Notes: a model not told the origin generated them from the letters alone. Shown: positions 20,943 through 30,186, counted from the stretch's first letter. The stretch: DNA of 33,003 nucleotides from Deltaproteobacteria bacterium (GCA_013151365.1 JAADIK010000065.1:1-33003), one strand, 5' to 3'. Numbers and translations are program-made.

Positions 20943-23327
20943 TCAGGTCAAAATAACCGGTACCCTCAAGGTAAACACGCTTCCTGCTCCCTCCCGGCTT
21001 TCCGCCCACACCTCGCCGCCCAGAACCTCGGTTGCCAGCTTCTTGGTCAGATACAATCCCAGGCCGGTGCCGGGCGTTGTGATTTTCTGCCGCGACTCAA
21101 GCCGCACAAACGACTGAAACAGCCGGGGCATGTCCTCCGCACTGATGCCGCAGCCGGTGTCGGCCACGGAGATCTCCACAGAATCCCCCGCTATCTCACC
21201 CCTTCCTTCGCTCCGTGCCTCCGTCCCTCCGCCCTTGGGCTGCTTTACCGCCACCGTCACCGTCCCCCCGGCCGTAAACTTTATCGCATTGCTCAGAAGA
21301 TTGAGCAGGCACTGCAAGAGCCGCCGCCGATCACTCTTCATCAGGATGGGGGGTTCCGGGACCGTTTTCCTCAATTCGAGACCTTTGCCGGCGAGCTGGA
21401 CCTTCAGGCTGTCACAGGCCTCATCGATGACCTCGTCAAGGAGAAATTCCCCGGCATAGGGTACGATTTTGCCGGACTCGATCTTGGCGATGTCGATGAC
21501 GTCATTGATGAGCAACAACAAATGCTTGCCTGCCCGGAAGACCCGCTCCAGTTGGTCGCGCTGCTCATTGTTGAGTTCGCCGGTCATACCCTGGAGGATG
21601 ATGCCGGTAAAACCGATAATGGAGTTGAGCGGCGTCCGCAACTCGTGACTCATGGAGGCAATGAACATGGCTTTCAACCGGTCAAGCTCCTGCAGTTTTT
21701 CGTTGGCGCTGTTCAGGTCCGCCACCAGGTGCAGCAGGTCCCGCCGCGCCTGATCGAGATCGGCGGTGCGCTCCCGCACCTTGTCTTCGAGGGTGAGTGC
21801 CAGTTGAATACTTGCTGCGTAAAGCTGTGCGTTGTCAATGGCCATGGCGATCTGGGCGGAGACCGTTTCGAGCAGTTGCAGGCTTTGCGCCGACGGCTTT
21901 TTGTCAGCCCGGCTAAAGACACAGAGAACCCCCATGCAGCGCTCGACGCTGATCAGGGGAAAGGCGGCGTGAAAGTGGATGTTTTCGCCGCAGGTTGTCT
22001 CCCGGGGTGAGAATTCCAGCACCGCCTCACGGTCGGCCAGGATCAGGGGCTTATGGTTCAGGGCGCACTCGCCGCACAGGCAGTCGCCGATCCTGGCGGC
22101 ATGGTCGGGCAAGTCCCCGATTGCTGCGGAGGTTGCCCGGTGGGCGGCAATCCGCAGCGTCCGGTCCGGGCTGACGGTATAGATGACGCCGCCTTCCAGG
22201 CCGGTAATCCGCAAGGCCTCGTCGATGACCTTGCCGAGCATCTCTTTCGTCTCCATGGTGCTTGCGCAGGCCATGATAATGCCGTTGACGGCCCGCAGTT
22301 TTTCATTGATTCTTTTGTTTTCGTCCTCGGCCTTTTTACGCTCCGCAAGCTCTTGCCGCAACTCCGCGGTCTTTCGCCGGACCTGTTTCTTCAGGGCGCT
22401 GTTCCAGATCACAAATCCCGAAACAAGGAGAAGCACAAAACCTATAAAGGACGCCAGGTACTTGAAAACCGTGCGCAAGGCAATATGGAGCGTATGTTCC
22501 GGGCCGATCCAGCGTTGGCTGAGCTCCGCCTTTTCACCGTCACTGATTGATGCCAGCGCCTTGTCCAGGATCACGGCCAGCTCGGGCCAGTCTTTGCGGA
22601 CGGCGATGCTTTCCGTGAAGTGGTCCCGATCGAAGACGGCGGTGAATTTCAGGTTGGCGAGTTGATACTTCGTTTTCAGATAGTGGCCGGCCCCGAGAAA
22701 GGTGATGGCCGCGTCGGCCTTGCCCACGGCAACGGCATTCAGGCCGTCGAGCATGGTGGCGACGTAGTAGGGTTTGACCGAGGGATATCGTCTCAGGAGT
22801 GATTTGACATACTGGTACTTTTCGACCATGGCGACACTCTTGCCTGCCAGGTCCCCGGGCCGGTTGATGTTCGTCGTTTTCTGCCGGGTCATGATCACCA
22901 GCGACTTGAATATGTAGGGCCGGGTAAAGGCGAACCATTTCTCGCGTTGCGGTTGTCGGCCCATGGTGGCGACCACGTCGACCTCGCGCCTCTTGGCGGC
23001 CGCGTAGAGATTTTTCCAAACTTTGGGCAAGGGCTTGATGGTGACGCCGATCCGATGGGCCAGGATCTGCATTATATCCACTGCCAGCCCCTCGCAATCC
23101 CCCGTATCATCCAAAAAACTATAGGGCGGGAAAGCGCTGTCAAAGCCCACCCGGATGGTTTTGTGGGCCGCCAGCCAGGTCTTTTCCCCGGCCGTAAGGT
23201 GTAATGAAGGCGGCGGGTCTATAATGTCCGTATCGATGGTCGCCGGCGTGGTGACCGCCGGGCCGGCGAAAAACATGACCATCAGGCTGATCAGGATGCC
23301 GGGATATTTACCAAACGGCTCGGTCAT
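20943..23327 (-). CDS. Periplasmic solute-binding (SBP_bac_3-like) - TM - GAF - histidine kinase
   Basis: LTAGEKTWLAAHKTIRVGFDSAFPPYSF...GLAVDIMQILA, TM segment, GAF-like domain, H-box SMSHELRTPLNSIIGFTGIIL, VADTGCGISAED, GTGLGLYLTKKL. Confidence 0.93.
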   Translation of the reverse strand: MTEPFGKYPGILISLMVMFFAGPAVTTPATIDTDIIDPPPSLHLTAGEKTWLAAHKTIRVGFDSAFPPYSFLDDTGDCEGLAVDIMQILAHRIGVTIKPLPKVWKNLYAAAKRREVDVVATMGRQPQREKWFAFTRPYIFKSLVIMTRQKTTNINRPGDLAGKSVAMVEKYQYVKSLLRRYPSVKPYYVATMLDGLNAVAVGKADAAITFLGAGHYLKTKYQLANLKFTAVFDRDHFTESIAVRKDWPELAVILDKALASISDGEKAELSQRWIGPEHTLHIALRTVFKYLASFIGFVLLLVSGFVIWNSALKKQVRRKTAELRQELAERKKAEDENKRINEKLRAVNGIIMACASTMETKEMLGKVIDEALRITGLEGGVIYTVSPDRTLRIAAHRATSAAIGDLPDHAARIGDCLCGECALNHKPLILADREAVLEFSPRETTCGENIHFHAAFPLISVERCMGVLCVFSRADKKPSAQSLQLLETVSAQIAMAIDNAQLYAASIQLALTLEDKVRERTADLDQARRDLLHLVADLNSANEKLQELDRLKAMFIASMSHELRTPLNSIIGFTGIILQGMTGELNNEQRDQLERVFRAGKHLLLLINDVIDIAKIESGKIVPYAGEFLLDEVIDEACDSLKVQLAGKGLELRKTVPEPPILMKSDRRRLLQCLLNLLSNAIKFTAGGTVTVAVKQPKGGGTEARSEGRGEIAGDSVEISVADTGCGISAEDMPRLFQSFVRLESRQKITTPGTGLGLYLTKKLATEVLGGEVWAESREGAGSVFTLRVPVILT

Positions 23328-24060
23328 GACTTGCCACCCATACCTTTCAATTTTTCCTTCAGTTCCCGCCGCCGCGGCTCCCGGTTGACGAAATTCCCTG
23401 GTTCGTATTGTCCGGAAACGAGGTTCTTTGTTTGAGAGCAGGTCTTTGCAGACTCCGAGGCAGGCGAAAAAAATAGACGCCGGCCGGATATTACGAGGAT
23501 TGTTGTTTGAGTATAATGAGGTAAGTGAGCTTGCCAGGCCCCGGGTATCGGGGAAAGATACCGTTCCTGGACGGACACAAGTCAGGGTTTCTGTAACATT
23601 ATTGGATTTTTTTTAACCCTGTTTTTATTACACTCTTCAGGTGGACAGAAGTCAAGGGACGATATTGTAAATATTTAGCCGCGCTCCATCTCCGGGCGCA
23701 GAGGACGCCGCCCGTCTCCTACTGTGGATTCACCGGCCTGCTTGTAAAAAATATGCAGCCTGTCCGAATGGTTACAAAATATTTAATGATCGATTCAACG
23801 GCACGATTATGCCCTCCGGGTCACATGATACTTGCAATCCCGTTGGGGGTGACTTAAGCTTTGTCTGTCGTTCATGAAACCGCTTTTTTCGGTAACACCT
23901 CACAGGGGTTAAATAGATTTTGTTTTAATGTCATTTGAAAGATACAAGGTGTAAGCCATCACAGGTGCCCCGGATTTGCGTATCTCGGTAATGAGGATCA
24001 GTTGAACAATAAATCGGTTGGCGGATAAACCGGCGACAGGCGGTTTGCAAAAGGAAAATC

Positions 24061-24996
24061 ATGAACGGCAATGCCAGAAAAATCAGCTATCTCAGTTTTG
24101 CAGCCAGCCTGATCATCGCCATCCAGATGATCATTATCCTGTTCAGGGGCCAGGCGGCCTGTCTGAACGAGGGCTGCCGGATCATCGAGAACCTCACCGC
24201 CATCCCGCCGCTTTATTTCAATTTGCTGGGCTTTATCTATTTCCAGGTCATCTTCTGGACGATTTTTATGCTGCGCAACAGACACGCCGGGTCGATAGAC
24301 TGGCTCAGGGTGCTGCTTATAGCCGGGCTGGGCGCCGAGGGCGTCCTGCTCGCCTATCAGATTTTCGTCGCGCAGACGCTGTGTTCATATTGTCTCATTA
24401 TCTTTGCCATTGTCCTGGTTCTCAACCTCATGGCCGGCCGGCAGCAGTCGGTCGCCGGTCTGTCGGTGCTGGCCGGTATTCTCCTTATCTTTTCACTGCT
24501 CGGCTTCGGCCCGTCCCTGCTGCTCTCTTTAAGAAATCAAACCTTGAGCGCCGGCACCTATGGCACCAGGACCTGCTCCAATCCTGCCAAAAAAGTGTAT
24601 CTTTTCTTTTCCGCGACCTGTCCCCACTGCCGGAAGGTGCTCGCTGCCCTGGAGAACTGCAACAGCTGCGACTTTTACTTCAACCCCGTCGGCAGATTAA
24701 AAAACATGGAGCTTGCCGGTGTCAAAAAGTCACCCTCTTATTCACCGGAAGTCAACCGTCTCATGCTCTCTCTCCTGGGCATCAAGGGCGTTCCTGTCCT
24801 GCTGGCCAGGGACCCGTCCGGTCTCTCCATAATCAGGGGCGACGAGAGGATTATCAGCTATATCAAGCAGTCATGTTATCAGGAGGCCCCCCTGCCGTAT
24901 CTTGGTCCCAACGCCGTTCAGGATAAGAACATGTCGATATACGGGGAAGAAGGCGAGTGCTCCATGACCGTTGACTGCGAGCATGGGGCAAAGTAG
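24061..24996 (+). CDS. VKOR family membrane protein fused to a thioredoxin-like domain
   Basis: Multi-TM VKOR region with loop Cys pair CLNEGC and active-site CSYC; C-terminal thioredoxin-like domain with CPHC (VYLFFSATCPHCRKVLAALENC). Confidence 0.85.
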   Translation: MNGNARKISYLSFAASLIIAIQMIIILFRGQAACLNEGCRIIENLTAIPPLYFNLLGFIYFQVIFWTIFMLRNRHAGSIDWLRVLLIAGLGAEGVLLAYQIFVAQTLCSYCLIIFAIVLVLNLMAGRQQSVAGLSVLAGILLIFSLLGFGPSLLLSLRNQTLSAGTYGTRTCSNPAKKVYLFFSATCPHCRKVLAALENCNSCDFYFNPVGRLKNMELAGVKKSPSYSPEVNRLMLSLLGIKGVPVLLARDPSGLSIIRGDERIISYIKQSCYQEAPLPYLGPNAVQDKNMSIYGEEGECSMTVDCEHGAK

Positions 24997-25011
24997 AGCG
25001 TTGGCCGTTTC

Positions 25012-25196
25012 AGTGCCTTGCTCCTGAATTCCTGTCATAAAAAAACAAGAAAATTGATCATGTTTTATAAGCCAGTAGGTTATTTAGGCTGAAGGCTATT
25101 AGCGCTACCCCCTAACAGCCTAACAGCCTAACAGCCTACAGCCTGTAAACAGATACGCTGGAAGTTGATTTGGGGTGTGGGTATCGCCCGCCTTGG
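25012..25196 (+). repeat. Long dispersed repeat, copy A (inverted relative to copy B)
   Basis: Contains AGTGCCTT..TCCTGAATTCCTGTCATAAAAAAACAAGAAAATTGATCATGTTTTAT ... AACAGCCTACAGCCT ... AGATACGCTGGAAGTTGATTTGGG.TGTGGG.ATCGCCCGCC; reverse complement of 32583-32763. Confidence 0.9.
25112..25135. repeat. Short tandem repeat (8-mer CTAACAGC x3) within copy A
   Basis: CTAACAGCCTAACAGCCTAACAGC followed by the degenerate unit CTACAGCC. Confidence 0.8.
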
Positions 25197-25209
25197 TAGT
25201 TTCCCCGCG

Positions 25210-26994
25210 TCATTTGTCACCCCTGGTTTCTTCAAAGCCCCAGAAGGGATAGTCAAGACGGTAATCGGCGATCTTGCCGGGACTGTGCTCCCGGCTGGCG
25301 ACCAGCCAGAGACTGCTGATTCGCTGGTCCAGGGGGCCTTGGTCAAAGAGGTCCCATTCGGGCAGCAGGACCATGGCGTTATCTGCCGAATATTCGATAT
25401 CTCCCGAACCCTTAAACGAGCCGAGATGCGGCTGCCGACCATACTGGCCGTCCGGGTCGCGCGAGAGTTCGGAGACGACCAGGAAGGAGACATTCTGTTC
25501 ATCGCGGATCGACTCCAGCTGCCGCAGCCAGGCGTCAATGCCGGTGCGGCGCTCGGAGAAATCCTTGAACGGCAGCTTATGCAGGCTGTCGATCACCACC
25601 AGGGTGAAACGGCTCCTGGTTTCGTGCCGCAGGAAGTCGATATGGCGGCGCATCAGTTCCGGCGTCAGCTGCCGGTCGGTCACCACGCGGAACCAGGGAA
25701 GCAGGGTCCGCAGGTTTTCCCGGGCCGCCGTTAGCCGCCCGGCCTCCTCGTCATCGAGGTTGCCGGCCTTGATCTGTGCCGCAGACAGGCGGCTGAGCCG
25801 GCACAGGGTCCGCTGATAAATTTTCTGGCGGCCGTTTTCAAAATCATAGTAGATAACCGGAATTTTGCGGCGGGCCATCTCCGTGGCAATCTGGATAAAC
25901 AGGCAGGATTTTCCACCCTTGGGCGTGCCGCCGACGATGTTGATGCCGTGGATGCCGTCAAGGGCCTGGTCGAGTGAGGCCAAGCCGGACGGCATGGTCA
26001 GGTGGTTGTCGCCGGCTTCCTGTTGCAGCCGTTCCTGAAACAGCAGGAGTTCTTTTTCCGGCGAGGCAAAGGGAGAGAAGGCCCGGGCCTCCTTGATGAG
26101 CATGAAGGCGTCCTGCCGGAAGTGTTCCTGCCGGTCAGCGGCAAGGCGGAGCAGGGAGTATTTTTTTTCAGTGTGTTCCGGCCAGCGGATAAGACGCGCC
26201 TTGTAACCGAGACCGGTGGCCAGGGCCCTGGCCGCCCTTTCGGCGTCGGCACTGTGGTTGACCCAGAGAAACACGGTATGGAGCCAGGCAAAGCGGCCCG
26301 GGTCCAGTTTTTCCAGGTCAGGCGCCGCCGGGACGGCAACGCCCGGCAGGCCGAGCTGTTTCAGGGCCAGCAGGTTATTCTCGCCCTCGACAATAACCAG
26401 GGCGCCGTTTTCACAGCAGTCAATATCGTTGCCGTTGAAAATCATGGTCCTTTCGGCCGGGAACTGTTCGTTGCCGTACCAGAATGTATCATCCGGGCGG
26501 TCAGGGTGAATACAGTGGGCCGTGTAGCAGTTTCCGTCTTCCTCGATGTAAGGGTAGACGAGATAGCGGCCGTTATAGCCGACCTGCATCTCTGCCAGGA
26601 CCTCCCGGGCAATTCCCAGCCGCTGAAACCGGGCAAAGAGTTCGTCGGTCATCCGGTCCTGGAAGTTTTGAATATCGGTATTGATGTTTTTGACGGGATA
26701 ATCGACGCCCGCGGTCCCGGGTTCGCGGTCAGGGTCATAACCGGGAACCAGATGCATGCCGACGCCCTTGCAACGCGCGAAGTGCAGAGGGAAGCCGCCC
26801 GGAGTGCAACGGCTCAGGCAGCGGAAATAGCCGTGAAAATAACTTTCCGGATTGAGAAAAACAACCAGGGAACCCGGTGTTTGTTCCGGGCCGGGGGTGC
26901 AGAAGGGGCAAGGGGTTTGCAGGATGTTGTTCTGCAGCTCCGCCCCCGGTAACTGATCCAGATAGAACCTGGTGACGGCGTCCGTTTTTTTCAT
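25210..26994 (-). CDS. Twinkle/T7 gp4-like protein: Zn-finger + Toprim-like + RecA/DnaB-type helicase domain
   Basis: CPFC...CLSRC Zn-ribbon, Toprim-like ALVIVEGENNLLALKQLGLPGVAVPA, Walker A GGTPKGGKS, Walker B LVVIDSLHKL, ELSRDPDGQYGRQPHLGSFKGSGDIEYSADNAMVLL. Start at 26994 (MKKTDAV) or 27021. Confidence 0.8.
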   Translation of the reverse strand: MKKTDAVTRFYLDQLPGAELQNNILQTPCPFCTPGPEQTPGSLVVFLNPESYFHGYFRCLSRCTPGGFPLHFARCKGVGMHLVPGYDPDREPGTAGVDYPVKNINTDIQNFQDRMTDELFARFQRLGIAREVLAEMQVGYNGRYLVYPYIEEDGNCYTAHCIHPDRPDDTFWYGNEQFPAERTMIFNGNDIDCCENGALVIVEGENNLLALKQLGLPGVAVPAAPDLEKLDPGRFAWLHTVFLWVNHSADAERAARALATGLGYKARLIRWPEHTEKKYSLLRLAADRQEHFRQDAFMLIKEARAFSPFASPEKELLLFQERLQQEAGDNHLTMPSGLASLDQALDGIHGINIVGGTPKGGKSCLFIQIATEMARRKIPVIYYDFENGRQKIYQRTLCRLSRLSAAQIKAGNLDDEEAGRLTAARENLRTLLPWFRVVTDRQLTPELMRRHIDFLRHETRSRFTLVVIDSLHKLPFKDFSERRTGIDAWLRQLESIRDEQNVSFLVVSELSRDPDGQYGRQPHLGSFKGSGDIEYSADNAMVLLPEWDLFDQGPLDQRISSLWLVASREHSPGKIADYRLDYPFWGFEETRGDK

Positions 26995-27072
26995 GGCTGT
27001 TTCCCGGCTCCCGGCGCGCATCCTCGCGCATCCTGAATGTGTAATCCGTTCCCGGACGCCCCGCAGGGCGCC

Positions 27073-28518
27073 TTATTCGAGAATGGTCTGTAACGTCGAC
27101 CGGTCAAGTTGGACATCGAATTTGATGTGCACCGAGAAATCACTGTCCAGCATATTGTATGACTGCACGCAGATAACGGTCCCGGTGAGGATGTGCTCCC
27201 GGGCACCGCTCATCGGTATTGTTGCCTTGATATTGCGGCCGAGCAGCAGGCGGCTGTTTTCTTTTTTGGAAATCCTGACAATAAAGGACAGGCCGCCCAG
27301 GGCAATATCGAACATCTCGCCCCTGAAACTGCTGATAGGCTTACCGGCTTTGTCGATGATCTGGAGGTTGATCCGCCGCTCAAGTTTGTACCGTTCATGG
27401 TTCCGCCGGTCCATTCCTTTTTGTTCAAGCAGAGAGTGGATGTCGCTGGTGCGGTTATAGTAATCCCTCAGCTTGGCTTCAAGGCCGGGGAATTTCTCCT
27501 CCTGGCGCATAAGGTCCTCCCGCGTGAGGACTGCGATCCTGGTGAGTTCCAGGGCCGTCAGGGTCATGGTCCAGACCGTGGCGTTAAAAAAACACTCGCC
27601 GGCGATCTCGCCGCTGTGAAGATTTTTTAAAAAGAATTCCTTCTGGCCGCCTTTATATGTGGCCTTGAGGCTCCCCTGGTTGATAAAGAACAGCTCATCA
27701 TTTTTTTCGCCCTGGGCGACAACCACCTGCTCGGGCTGGTATGTCCGTTCCTGCATCGAGTGATAGATGGCGTTGAATTCTTCCGCGGTAAACTCATGGT
27801 GCAGTTTCGACCATATCTGCAACTGAGTCCGGCTGATGGCGCCGCTTTTTTCCTCCTCAATGATCTCGCCCGACTGGATGATTTCCATGAGCGCCAGGGG
27901 GTCTATTTCATAGATCCGCTCCCGCAGCCGTTCGGCATTGGTGAAATCTTTTTTCTTGACACAGGAGATGATCAGGTCGAAAAGTTGTTTTTTGGCCTCG
28001 TCCTTTTCCCCTTTTGCCGCCAGTTGGAAGATTTCTTCTTCCCTGGCGGCAAGAGGACCATTTGCCGCCGGGGGTGCGGCCGGTTCCCTGGCGGCGGCCT
28101 GGGAACGTTCTTCTTCCTTGGCCGCCCGGGATGCCGCGAGTTTGAGAATATTTGTGGCTGTCGCCTGAATCCGGTCATGCAATTCCGGCGTGTCGGCCGC
28201 ATTGTCCATCCGGACGATTTCTCTCAGGGGTTGGAGGAGTTTTGTCAACAGTTCCCAGTTGTCGGAACCGGCAAGCAGGTTGGCGGTCTCGGTCAAACAG
28301 CCGGCGGAATTCTTCCGCAGTTTAGGATCTTCCGCGTGCAGGCCGATGATAATCTGTTCAATCAGTTTTTCGGCGATCCGGGGTTTATCGTTGTCAATAA
28401 GGCGAATGATCGTTCCCGGCAAGGCCCGGGAAATATTCGTATCACACAGAAATTCGTGATGTCCTGACAGGAGCTGGTTTAATCCTTCCTGTAACCTGGC
28501 GATTTTCTTTTCTTTCAA
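27073..28518 (-). CDS. Cyclic nucleotide-binding-like domain + PilZ-like domain protein
   Basis: QPEQVVVAQGEKNDELFFINQGSLKATYKGGQKEFFLKNLHSGEIAGECFF (cNMP-binding fold), then RRNHERYKLERRINLQI...GEMFDIALGGLSF (PilZ-like). Confidence 0.78.
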   Translation of the reverse strand: MKEKKIARLQEGLNQLLSGHHEFLCDTNISRALPGTIIRLIDNDKPRIAEKLIEQIIIGLHAEDPKLRKNSAGCLTETANLLAGSDNWELLTKLLQPLREIVRMDNAADTPELHDRIQATATNILKLAASRAAKEEERSQAAAREPAAPPAANGPLAAREEEIFQLAAKGEKDEAKKQLFDLIISCVKKKDFTNAERLRERIYEIDPLALMEIIQSGEIIEEEKSGAISRTQLQIWSKLHHEFTAEEFNAIYHSMQERTYQPEQVVVAQGEKNDELFFINQGSLKATYKGGQKEFFLKNLHSGEIAGECFFNATVWTMTLTALELTRIAVLTREDLMRQEEKFPGLEAKLRDYYNRTSDIHSLLEQKGMDRRNHERYKLERRINLQIIDKAGKPISSFRGEMFDIALGGLSFIVRISKKENSRLLLGRNIKATIPMSGAREHILTGTVICVQSYNMLDSDFSVHIKFDVQLDRSTLQTILE

Positions 28519-28767
28519 GCCGGCCTCCGGTGAATTCTCCGAAATTGTTTACGTGAAATCAAGGCGATATCGCCCTGGTCCGTTCAATGCCCCACCCCGG
28601 TCAAGTCGTTGCGCCTGAGAAGTGCTCGTCCGGGCCGCAGTCTTGCTCGGAAATTAGAGGAAAAACACGAATAGACACTAATATACCACAGGGTATTATT
28701 TTTTGAATATTATTTTTTCAAAGTGCTGCTATAAGCAAGCTGCCTGACTAGCTGGAAAACGCATTAT

Positions 28768-29376
28768 TCATGCCGGCGCCGCCGCCCCGTTTTCGATAAG
28801 CAGGGAGAGCAACCGGTGCAGGGGCAGGCCGATGACATTGCTGCATGAGCCGTGGATCTGCCGGACCAGGAACGAGCCGCTTCCCTGGATCCCGTAGGCC
28901 CCGGCCTTGTCAAGAGGCTCGCCGGTACGGATGTAGGCCTGTAGAATCTCGTCGCCGGCTTCGGTAAAGGTGACTGCCGTGGTCTCGACCAGGCTGGTCT
29001 TGATCCCCTTGTTTACGCAACAGAGGCAGAGCCCCGTCATGACCTGGTGGGTATTTCCCCGGAGCTGTCTGAGCATCATCAGCGCGTGTTCCCGGTTCCG
29101 GGGCTTGCCGAGAATGTTTTCGCCCGGCGTGACGACAATCGTATCCGCGCCGACAACCCAGGATGACGGCGCGGTCCCGGCAACGGCTGCGGCCTTGGCC
29201 GCGGCCATGCGTCCGGCAAAGTCTTCGGGCCGCTCCCGGTTGCCGGGGGTTTCGTCGATCACTGCCGGCATGACCGTAAATGTCAGGCCGAGCCCGGCCA
29301 GCAATTCCCGGCGGCGCGGCGATCCCGAGGCCAGGATGACCGGTTCGAGGGTGTGAAGCAGCGGCGGTGCGGACAT
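28768..29376 (-). CDS. maf: Maf-family nucleoside triphosphate pyrophosphatase
   Basis: VILASGSPRRRELLAGLGLTFTVMPAVIDE, VVGADTIVV, GAYGIQGSGSFLVRQIHGSCSNVIGLPLHRL. Confidence 0.95.
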   Translation of the reverse strand: MSAPPLLHTLEPVILASGSPRRRELLAGLGLTFTVMPAVIDETPGNRERPEDFAGRMAAAKAAAVAGTAPSSWVVGADTIVVTPGENILGKPRNREHALMMLRQLRGNTHQVMTGLCLCCVNKGIKTSLVETTAVTFTEAGDEILQAYIRTGEPLDKAGAYGIQGSGSFLVRQIHGSCSNVIGLPLHRLLSLLIENGAAAPA

Positions 29377-29403
29377 TTTTGTTTTTCCCGTGATTTTAAC
29401 TTG

Positions 29404-30186
29404 TTAGAAAGCATCTTCTTTGTAGAAGACTTGTTCGAGAAACAGGGCGCGGGCCGGCGCCGTCGGTCCGGCCCGGCAGCGGTCCCTGCTCCGGAGGATG
29501 GCCAGAAATTCTTCCGGGGTCATTTTTCCCGCCCCGGCCTCGAGGAGCGTGCCGACAAAGTTGCGCACCATGTGGCGCAGAAAGCCGTCGCCGGTAAAGC
29601 GAAAAGACCAGGCGTCGTCCCTGCCGGGACATCGGAAAAATTCGGCCCGGTAAATGGTGCGGACCGCGCCGCGGCCGCTGGTCCGGCCCGGTTCCCTGGA
29701 GCCGCTGGCCTCGAAACTCGAAAAGTCATGGCTGCCGGCGAGGTGCCGCAGGCAGGCATTGATCCGGTCAATGTCGAGCGGGCCGGGCACATGGAGGGCG
29801 TATAATCTGTCGGTGGGCATCAGTAGCCGGCCGGTCAGGATGTCGTAACGATAGGTCTTGCCGGTTGCGTCAAAGCGGCTGTGAAACGTTGTTTTCACGT
29901 CATTGACGGCGAGAATCCGGATATCGGGGGGCAAGAGGGAGTTGAGGCCCCGGAGGAAACCTTGGGCGGCAATGGTTGAGCTGGTGTTGAAATTGGCCAC
30001 CATCCCCAGGGCATGAACCCCGGCGTCGGTGCGGCCGGCGCCGTGCAGGGTGACGGCCGCACCGGTCATGGTCGCCAGCCGGTCTTCCAGGCTCCCCTGG
30101 ATCGTGGCCGTGTCGTTCTGTCGCTGCCAGCCGCTGTAGCCGGTGCCGTCATAGGCGATCAGCAGCCGGATATTTCTCGGGTTCAC
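29404..30186 (-). CDS. truA: tRNA pseudouridine(38-40) synthase
   Basis: [52 protein letters not shown]. Confidence 0.97.
   Translation of the reverse strand: MNPRNIRLLIAYDGTGYSGWQRQNDTATIQGSLEDRLATMTGAAVTLHGAGRTDAGVHALGMVANFNTSSTIAAQGFLRGLNSLLPPDIRILAVNDVKTTFHSRFDATGKTYRYDILTGRLLMPTDRLYALHVPGPLDIDRINACLRHLAGSHDFSSFEASGSREPGRTSGRGAVRTIYRAEFFRCPGRDDAWSFRFTGDGFLRHMVRNFVGTLLEAGAGKMTPEEFLAILRSRDRCRAGPTAPARALFLEQVFYKEDAF

Noticed and set aside
23640-24060. Possible riboswitch or small ORF (MVTKYLMIDSTARLCPPGHMILAIPLGVT) upstream of the VKOR gene
   Set aside because: No recognised riboswitch core and no ribosome-binding site for the 29-aa ORF; insufficient support.
24018-24926. 302-aa + strand ORF
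   Set aside because: Same-strand alternative frame of the VKOR-Trx gene; composition not protein-like.
25112-25135. CRISPR-like array
   Set aside because: 8-nt units with no spacers; simple tandem repeat inside the dispersed repeat.
26002-26952. 316-aa + strand ORF
   Set aside because: Antisense shadow of the Toprim-helicase gene.
28563-28574. GGCGATATCGCC palindrome upstream of the cNMP/PilZ-like gene
   Set aside because: Perfect 12-bp palindrome but isolated, between the gene and the AT-rich upstream stretch; not enough to call an operator.
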